Part shown: in pieces, positions 22,331-27,529 of the stretch
Numbering within the stretch: the first letter of the stretch is position 1
How the letters are laid out: each line of letters begins with the position of its first letter
Source of the DNA: Equadaptatus sp045601305
GTDB taxonomy: Bacteria; Synergistota; Synergistia; Synergistales; Synergistaceae
Reading direction: 5' to 3'
Length of the DNA stretch: 27,529 nucleotides
Assembly: GCA_045601305.1 (NCBI GenBank)
Contig: JAZRZG010000090.1
Location: 1 to 27,529 of the forward strand
The notes under the pieces: generated by a model
Told to the model about the DNA's origin: nothing
What the model saw: the letters and a program-made list of their open reading frames with translations, nothing else
Databases searched by the model: none
Made by a program: the position numbers and the translations under genes

Positions 22331-22364
22331 GACTTATCTGCAGCGGCAGATAGTCTCTTTTTTT
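22329..22364 (+). terminator. Riboswitch-controlled intrinsic terminator
   Basis: GAGAC-T-TATCTGC pairs with GCAGATA-GTCTC around an AGCG loop, with one bulged T, and is followed by seven T residues. The 5' arm shares bases with the 3' strand of the aptamer's closing helix. It would stop transcription before the antiporter when manganese is low. Confidence 0.85.
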
Positions 22365-22390
22365 ATATAAATTAACGTGCGGAGGATATA

Positions 22391-23335
22391 ATGGAACTTT
22401 TAATTTCAGCTCTGATTTTTACGGCAGGCGTGCTTTTTGTAATAAAAGGCGGAGATATTTTTGTCGATGCCGCGTGTTGGATTGCGGAGGCGGCGGGTAT
22501 TCCGACGTTTATTATCGGCGCGACTGTTGTCAGTCTTGCCACAACCATGCCTGAGATGATTGTCTCATGTCTTGCCGCGGCGCAGGGGAAGGTTGATATG
22601 TCCATCGGCAACGCGGTTGGCTCTGTGACTGCAAATACAGGTTTGATTATGGCGCTTGCGTTTATTTTTATGACCGTTCGGGTAAAACGGAAAGATTATA
22701 TCAGACAGTGTGTAATGCTGCTTGTTTGTGCCGTTGTTCTTATCGCAGGTTCTCTTAGCGGGGTTCTTTCCGTTGCGGCATGTGTTATGCTTGCATTTAT
22801 ATATACGCTGTTTATGCAGCTTAATATTCGTGAAGCAAAGACTTTGAGCGCGAATGCAAAACAGGAGAAGAAACAGATTGCAAAAAATGAAATTGTAAAA
22901 AATATATCCTTTTTTGTGCTTGGCATAGCAATGATTGTCGGAGGTTCGCAACTTCTCATACACGGCGGAAGCAAACTTGCCTTAGCTTTCGGAGTTCCGG
23001 AAAGAATAATCGCGGTTACCTTTGTGGCAATAGGCACTTCCTTGCCTGAGCTTGTAACAACGCTTACTGCAATCCGCAAAAAGGAGTCTGCTCTTTCGGT
23101 CGGGAACATCGTCGGTGCGAATGTTATAGATCTTTCGCTCATTCTTCCTGTCAGCAGTCTTATTGCAGGGCAGAAACTTCCTATTTCAGACCTTATGCTG
23201 AAAGTTGATTTCCCTGCCTGTCTGCTTGTGCTGCTGATTGCGCTTGTGCCGCTTCTTTTACGTGAAAGAACGACGCGTATACATGGCGTAATTATTCTTG
23301 CTGCATATGTGTCTTACATTGTAGTTACAGTGTAG
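22391..23335 (+). CDS. CaCA-family cation antiporter, probable Mn2+ exporter
   Basis: The 314-residue membrane protein has the two inverted alpha repeats of Ca2+/cation antiporters (YrbG-like). Alpha-1 is GATVVSLATTMPEMIVS (about 43-59, Glu55) with GNAVGSVTANT (73-83). Alpha-2 is AIGTSLPELVTT (Glu220) with GNIVGANVIDLS (238-249, Asp247). Alpha-1 departs from the usual GTSLPE and GSNxxN patterns: it reads LATTMPE and GSVTAN, so the ion site may not be a standard calcium site. The gene is controlled by a yybP-ykoY riboswitch, which strongly suggests manganese efflux. A GGAGG ribosome site precedes ATG 22391. Fold certain, substrate inferred from the riboswitch. Confidence 0.92.
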   Translation: MELLISALIFTAGVLFVIKGGDIFVDAACWIAEAAGIPTFIIGATVVSLATTMPEMIVSCLAAAQGKVDMSIGNAVGSVTANTGLIMALAFIFMTVRVKRKDYIRQCVMLLVCAVVLIAGSLSGVLSVAACVMLAFIYTLFMQLNIREAKTLSANAKQEKKQIAKNEIVKNISFFVLGIAMIVGGSQLLIHGGSKLALAFGVPERIIAVTFVAIGTSLPELVTTLTAIRKKESALSVGNIVGANVIDLSLILPVSSLIAGQKLPISDLMLKVDFPACLLVLLIALVPLLLRERTTRIHGVIILAAYVSYIVVTV

Positions 23336-23364
23336 TAGACAAAACTGAATTTTAATGCTAAAAT
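23336..23364 (+). promoter_or_regulatory. arg operon promoter
   Basis: TAGACA (23336-23341), a 17-base spacer and TAAAAT (23359-23364) each differ from consensus at one position. An ARG-box-like site fills the spacer, so a bound ArgR would block RNA polymerase. Confidence 0.65.
23344..23361. promoter_or_regulatory. ARG-box-like operator (ArgR binding site)
   Basis: ACTGAATTTTAATGCTAA matches the 18-base ARG-box consensus WNTGAATWWWWATTCANW at 16 positions. It lies between the -35 and -10 of the arg promoter. No argR gene is in the window. Confidence 0.6.
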
Positions 23365-23376
23365 ATTGTTACAATA
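23364..23376. promoter_or_regulatory. 13-bp perfect inverted repeat downstream of the arg -10
   Basis: TATTGT-T-ACAATA is a perfect palindrome beginning at the last base of the -10 box and covering the predicted start. ARG boxes often occur in pairs, but this one does not match the consensus, so it may be a site for a second regulator. Confidence 0.35.
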
Positions 23377-23405
23377 ATTAAAAAAAATAAAAAAGGTATA
23401 TAGAC

Positions 23406-24344
23406 ATGTATAGAGTATTTGTAGACGGTAGCGTAGGGACAACTGGTTTGCGCATAGCTAAGCGGCTCGAAAAGCGTACAGATATTGAACTTTTGTGTCT
23501 TGATGATACGGTTCGTAAAGATGTGTCTGCCCGTCGCGATGCACTTAATGCGTCGGATGTTGTCTTTTGGTGTCTTCCTGATGATGTAGCAAGAGAGGCC
23601 GTTTCTTTTATAGACAATCCGCATACTGTTGTCATAGATACGTCTGTTGCACACCGCACGGCGGATGATTGGATTTACGGTTTTGCAGAGCTTAATAATA
23701 ATCAGAGAAGTCTTATTGCTTCGGCAAAACGCATTGCAAACCCTGGTTGCCACGCTACCGGTTTTATCTCTTTGGTTGCGCCTCTTGTTGCATGCGGCAT
23801 TATCGCTGCAGATACCGAACTTACAGCCTTTTCACTTACAGGATATTCAGGTGGCGGAAAGAAAATGATTGCACAATATGAAACTGAAAAAGATGCGTTA
23901 CTTGAAGCACCGCGTATGTACGGACTTGCCCAGAAGCACAAACATCTTCCCGAAATGCAAAAATACTGTAATCTTGAAAAAGCACCTGTTTTTATGCCGG
24001 TAGTTTCAGATTTTTATTCCGGCATGGAAGTGATAGTGCCTCTTTTTAGATCACAGATCAACGGAGATATAAATGATATTTACCGACGATACCGATGTGC
24101 TTACAACAGTAAAGTTGTAAGATTAGTTGAAAATGCTGACGAGAACGGTTTTGTTTCTGCGGCAGCGATGTCCGGAAGAGATGATCTTCAGATTGCAGTT
24201 TACGGAAATAACGAGAGAATCCTTCTCGTTGCGCGCTTTGACAATCTGGGAAAAGGCGCATCCGGCGCAGCAATACAGAATATGAATATAGTGCTTGGCC
24301 TTGAAGAAACAACTGGGCTTAAAATATCAGGAGGAGAAAAATGA
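23406..24344 (+). CDS. argC: N-acetyl-gamma-glutamyl-phosphate reductase, short type
   Basis: ArgC reduces N-acetylglutamyl phosphate to the semialdehyde with NADPH. The 312-residue protein belongs to the shorter (type 2, about 310 aa) group. The NADP loop is DGSVGTTG (7-14), the catalytic cysteine is Cys115 in ANPGCHATG, and the later block HKHLPEMQKYC holds the expected catalytic histidine region. An AAAGG ribosome site lies before ATG 23406. It is first in an argC-J-B-D operon and its end overlaps the argJ start by ATGA. Confidence 0.95.
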   Translation: MYRVFVDGSVGTTGLRIAKRLEKRTDIELLCLDDTVRKDVSARRDALNASDVVFWCLPDDVAREAVSFIDNPHTVVIDTSVAHRTADDWIYGFAELNNNQRSLIASAKRIANPGCHATGFISLVAPLVACGIIAADTELTAFSLTGYSGGGKKMIAQYETEKDALLEAPRMYGLAQKHKHLPEMQKYCNLEKAPVFMPVVSDFYSGMEVIVPLFRSQINGDINDIYRRYRCAYNSKVVRLVENADENGFVSAAAMSGRDDLQIAVYGNNERILLVARFDNLGKGASGAAIQNMNIVLGLEETTGLKISGGEK

Positions 24345-25555
24345 AATTGATTGAAGGCGGTGTGTGCGCCCCAAAGGGTTTTATGGCAAGTGGTATTCAC
24401 TGCGGAGTAAGAAAAAACAGAACAAAAAGAGACCTCGCGCTGATTTTCAGCGAAAAATCAGCAGCGGCAGCGGCGGTTTATACTACAAATCTAGTAAAAG
24501 GTGCACCGCTAGTGGTTACTAAAAAACATATTGCAGACGGCTATGCCCGAGCAATTATATGCAACAGCGGTAACGCAAATACATGCAACGCAAACGGAGA
24601 GGAAATAGCCGAAAAAACTAGCGTACTGCTTGCAGAAAATTTGGGTATAACTCAAAATGATATTGTAGTTGCATCAACCGGTGTTATTGGACAGCAAATG
24701 ACCATGGAGCCTTTTGAAAGGGGCATTCCGCAGCTTGTATCCGAACTTTCCGCTGACGGCGGGTCAAATGTTGCTGAAGCTATTATGACAACAGACACCC
24801 TTAAAAAAGAGATAGCGGCAGAATTTGAAATAGGTGGTAAAATATGCCGCATAGGCGGAATTGCCAAAGGCAGCGGAATGATAAATCCGAATATGGCAAC
24901 AATGCTTGTTTTTATAACAACCGATGTCGCAATTTCCCCTGCAATGCTGCAAAAAGCACTTTCCGGAGATATTCAGAACACATTTAACATGATAAGCATT
25001 GACGGCGACACCTCAACTAATGATATGGTTGTTGTGCTTGCAAACGGCTGTGCCGAAAATGTGCTGATAGATTCAGACGGCGAAGATTTTGCCGCTTTTA
25101 TGAAAGCTCTTAATACAATTTCAATTCAGCTTTGCAGACTCATTGCCAAAGATGGCGAAGGCGCGACAAAACTGCTTGAATGTCACGTAACGGCAGCTTC
25201 AAATATGGAAACAGCACGCAAAGTTGCACAAGCTGTTATCAGTTCAAGCCTTACCAAGGCTGCAATGTTTGGTGCTGATGCAAACTGGGGACGGGTACTC
25301 TGTGCAATAGGCTACAGCGGAGCTGTGGTTGACGTTAAAAAAATCGATGTTTCGTTTAAATCGGTAGCAGGTACAATTGAGGTATGCAAAGGCGGTGCCG
25401 GAGTCAATTTTTCAGAAGAGACCGCAAAAAAAATTCTGCTTGAAAATGAAATTGACATACTTGTAAACCTCAATAGCGGGGAGTGCAGTTCAACAGCGTG
25501 GGGCTGCGATCTCACATATGACTATGTAAAAATTAACGGGGATTACCGTACATAG
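24341..25555 (+). CDS. argJ: Bifunctional ornithine acetyltransferase / N-acetylglutamate synthase
   Basis: ArgJ moves the acetyl group from N-acetylornithine to glutamate, recycling it in arginine synthesis. The 404-residue precursor contains the self-cleavage site KGSGMINPNMATMLVF: cutting between Ala186 and Thr187 frees the nucleophile threonine of the beta chain. Other blocks are SGNANTCNANG and FGADANWGRVLCAIGYSGA. Presence of ArgJ implies the cyclic (acetyl-recycling) pathway. A GGAGG ribosome site lies just before ATG 24341, which overlaps the argC stop. Confidence 0.96.
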   Translation: MKLIEGGVCAPKGFMASGIHCGVRKNRTKRDLALIFSEKSAAAAAVYTTNLVKGAPLVVTKKHIADGYARAIICNSGNANTCNANGEEIAEKTSVLLAENLGITQNDIVVASTGVIGQQMTMEPFERGIPQLVSELSADGGSNVAEAIMTTDTLKKEIAAEFEIGGKICRIGGIAKGSGMINPNMATMLVFITTDVAISPAMLQKALSGDIQNTFNMISIDGDTSTNDMVVVLANGCAENVLIDSDGEDFAAFMKALNTISIQLCRLIAKDGEGATKLLECHVTAASNMETARKVAQAVISSSLTKAAMFGADANWGRVLCAIGYSGAVVDVKKIDVSFKSVAGTIEVCKGGAGVNFSEETAKKILLENEIDILVNLNSGECSSTAWGCDLTYDYVKINGDYRT

Positions 25556-25565
25556 GAGAACTGAA

Positions 25566-26429
25566 ATGAACATTACAAATTCAGAAAGGGCAGAGATACT
25601 TATTCAGGCGTTGCCATATATAAAACGTTACAACGGAAAAATCGTCGTAATAAAATATGGTGGCAACGCAATGATTGATGACCAACTGAAAATGCAGGTT
25701 ATGCAGGATATCGTTATGCTTTGGCTTATTGGCGTAAGGGTTGTTCTTGTTCACGGAGGAGGCCCTGAAATGAGCGCGCTTATGGGCAAACTGGACAAAC
25801 AGCCAGAGTTTGTTGACGGACTTCGTGTTACAGACAGAGAAACAGTTGAAATCGCACAGATGGTGCTTGCCGGAAAAGTTAATAAAACACTTGTTAATCT
25901 GCTTGAAGTTAAAGGAGGCTCTGCAATAGGAATTTCAGGAATTGACGGACATCTGATAGAAGCTACGTTCAAAAACGAAAAACTTGGTTTCGTCGGCGAT
26001 ATTGTCAAAATTCATATTCAACCTGTTATTGATTTGCTCGAAAAGGGATATATTCCTGTTATTTCAACACTTGGCTGTGACAGGCAGGGCAATAATTACA
26101 ACATCAACGGCGATACAGCAGCTGCGTATATTGCAGGTGCGCTTAACGCTGAAAGACTTATTGTTATGACAGATATTGCAGGCATTCTGAAAAATCCGGA
26201 AGATCCCAGTTCTCTTGTTGGCAGTCTCAGCATCAAAGACGCTGAGCAGCTTAAGGACATCGGAATAATTTCAGGAGGTATGATTCCAAAAGTTGAGTGT
26301 TGTGTCGAAGCTATTAGGGAAGGTGTTAAAAATGTGATCATAATGGACGGTTGTGTACCGCACTCAATTCTTATGGAACTGCTTACTGACGAAGGGGCGG
26401 GTACTATGATTACGGGAGACAGTGAATAA
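25566..26429 (+). CDS. argB: Acetylglutamate kinase, probably arginine-inhibited
   Basis: ArgB phosphorylates N-acetylglutamate. The 287-residue protein has the ATP loop VIKYGGNAM (Lys30) and the substrate loop VHGGGPEMS (63-67 and on). An extra N-terminal helix of about 20 residues and the C-terminal VPHSILMELLTDEGAGTMI block resemble the arginine-sensitive hexameric kinases, so feedback inhibition by arginine is likely and agrees with the acetyl-recycling pathway. An AGGAG ribosome site precedes ATG 25566, and its stop overlaps the argD start (TAATG). Confidence 0.95.
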   Translation: MNITNSERAEILIQALPYIKRYNGKIVVIKYGGNAMIDDQLKMQVMQDIVMLWLIGVRVVLVHGGGPEMSALMGKLDKQPEFVDGLRVTDRETVEIAQMVLAGKVNKTLVNLLEVKGGSAIGISGIDGHLIEATFKNEKLGFVGDIVKIHIQPVIDLLEKGYIPVISTLGCDRQGNNYNINGDTAAAYIAGALNAERLIVMTDIAGILKNPEDPSSLVGSLSIKDAEQLKDIGIISGGMIPKVECCVEAIREGVKNVIIMDGCVPHSILMELLTDEGAGTMITGDSE

Positions 26430-27529
26430 TGGATATAAAAGAAACGGATACTAAATACATTGCAGGAACTTATAAGCGTTTTCCACTTCAGATAGTTTCC
26501 GGAAAAGGCTCAAAAGTTTATGACGAAGACGGAAGAGAATATATTGACCTTAGTACAGGAATTGCTGTTAATTCGTTTGGTGTGGCGGACGAAGTCTGGC
26601 AACAGGCGGTAATTAAACAGATTGGAAAACTGCAGCACGCGTCTAATTTATATTACACTGAGCCATGTGCCAAACTTGCCGAAATGCTGTGCGAAAGGAC
26701 CGGAATGAAAAAAGTATTTTTCTCAAATTCAGGTGCTGAAGCCAACGAATGTGCAATTAAAGTCGCGCGTAAATACGCTGCGGATACAAAAGGCGAAGAC
26801 TGCTATACAATTGTAACGCTTGTAAACAGCTTCCACGGGCGTACAATAACAACACTTGCTGCAACGGGGCAGGAACATTATCATGAAATATATAAGCCGC
26901 TTACAGCAGGTTTTGTACATGCCGCGGCCAACGATTTTGATGACCTTCAGCATGTATGTGCAGGCAGAAAAATTGCTGCTATTATGTTGGAATGTGTGCA
27001 AGGTGAAGGCGGAGTAGTGCCGCTTGAAACTGACTACGTAAAACAGGTTGCGGAGTTTGCTCGCAAAAATGACATTTTGCTTATAGTTGACGAGGTGCAG
27101 ACGGGTAACGGCAGGAGCGGGCAGCTTTATGCCTATATGAATTTTGGCATTACGCCAGATATCGTTTCCACCGCCAAAGGGCTTGCAGGCGGCTTGCCGC
27201 TGGGAGCAACCCTGCTTGGAGAAAAAGTTGAACACACGCTTGGCTTTGGAGATCACGGTTCAACCTTTGGTGGAAATCCGGTTTCCTGTGTTGCGGCAAT
27301 AAGTGTATTAAAACGCATTGATGATAGCCTTTTGTCAGCTGTCCGCAAAAAAAGCAGACTGATTTTTGAAACGCTCGAAAATGCCAGTGGCATTAAAAAT
27401 GTTACAGGCATGGGGTTCATGATCGGTCTAACAACCGTAAAACCTGCGGCTGAGATTGTAACGGAGTGTATGAAAAAAGGAGTTCTGTGCCTTACGGCAA
27501 AAGATAAAGTTAGACTGCTTCCTGCACTG
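26429..27529 (+). CDS. argD: Acetylornithine aminotransferase, 3' end beyond the window
   Basis: The frame is open from ATG 26429 to the window end, 367 codons without a stop. This class III PLP aminotransferase converts N-acetylglutamate semialdehyde to N-acetylornithine. Visible blocks are FFSNSGAEANECAIKVARKY, SFHGRTITTLAATG, LIVDEVQTGNGRSG, and the PLP lysine in STAKGLAGGLPLGA (Lys250). Full-length ArgD is usually about 390-400 residues, so only some 30 residues are missing. It overlaps argB by one base. Ornithine- or succinylornithine-specific relatives look alike, but the operon supports ArgD. Confidence 0.94.
   Translation, partial: MDIKETDTKYIAGTYKRFPLQIVSGKGSKVYDEDGREYIDLSTGIAVNSFGVADEVWQQAVIKQIGKLQHASNLYYTEPCAKLAEMLCERTGMKKVFFSNSGAEANECAIKVARKYAADTKGEDCYTIVTLVNSFHGRTITTLAATGQEHYHEIYKPLTAGFVHAAANDFDDLQHVCAGRKIAAIMLECVQGEGGVVPLETDYVKQVAEFARKNDILLIVDEVQTGNGRSGQLYAYMNFGITPDIVSTAKGLAGGLPLGATLLGEKVEHTLGFGDHGSTFGGNPVSCVAAISVLKRIDDSLLSAVRKKSRLIFETLENASGIKNVTGMGFMIGLTTVKPAAEIVTECMKKGVLCLTAKDKVRLLPAL

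Overview
The window reads as chromosomal DNA from an anaerobic, formate-using bacterium. The clues are formate-tetrahydrofolate ligase (fhs), a formate/nitrite-type channel, a single-chain clostridial-type PurL, a stand-alone AICAR transformylase paired with a PurO-type IMP cyclohydrolase, and riboswitches of the ZTP and yybP-ykoY (Mn2+) classes. Bacillota (Clostridia-like) or Synergistota would fit. The sequence alone does not settle the phylum, and no rRNA or other marker is present.

Layout. (1) Positions 1-260: a perfect sigma70-type promoter fires leftward into an unidentified structured transcript that leaves the window; facing away from it is the promoter of an S24 (LexA/CI-like) repressor (260-913). 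(2) Positions 940-4260 form an accessory island: a class II Fic protein (+) and a DUF4143/COG1373 AAA ATPase (-). Each is preceded by a repeat-type promoter/operator and followed by a second copy of that repeat. The ATPase ends in a copy of the last codons of fhs, together with the fhs terminator, so the island carries a scar of duplication or insertion at the 3' end of fhs. (3) Positions 4261-19572 hold one long minus-strand operon, in transcription order purE-purC-purF-purM-FNT channel-purN-NimA-like flavoprotein-PurO-type cyclohydrolase-AICAR transformylase-purD-purL-glyA-fhs. It starts from a sigma70 promoter and a ZTP (pfl) riboswitch. (4) Positions 19605-22197, plus strand: a possible 44-residue ORF coupled to truA, then an mreB-family gene, a YkgJ-type cysteine-cluster protein and a 48-residue zinc ribbon. 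(5) Positions 22215-23335: a yybP-ykoY (Mn2+) riboswitch with terminator in front of a CaCA cation antiporter. (6) Positions 23336-27529: argC-argJ-argB-argD behind a promoter that contains an ARG-box-like site; argD runs off the window.

How the parts work together. The ZTP riboswitch senses ZMP/ZTP, which build up when 10-formyl-THF is short. The operon it controls encodes nearly the whole route from PRPP to IMP (purB is absent) plus the two enzymes that charge folate with one-carbon units (GlyA, Fhs) and a channel likely to admit formate. The PurF here has lost its glutaminase nucleophile and the glutamine-binding residues I could align, but keeps the PRPP loop and cysteines that fit a 4Fe-4S cluster. 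That predicts ammonia-dependent phosphoribosylamine synthesis or a glutaminase partner in trans.

Most notable: the fhs-tail capture by the ATPase together with repeat-flanked Fic and ATPase cassettes that share a TTTTTGCCAA core; the glutaminase-dead PurF in a formate-fed purine operon; the unidentified RNA behind a perfect promoter at the left edge; and a Mn2+ riboswitch on a CaCA antiporter.
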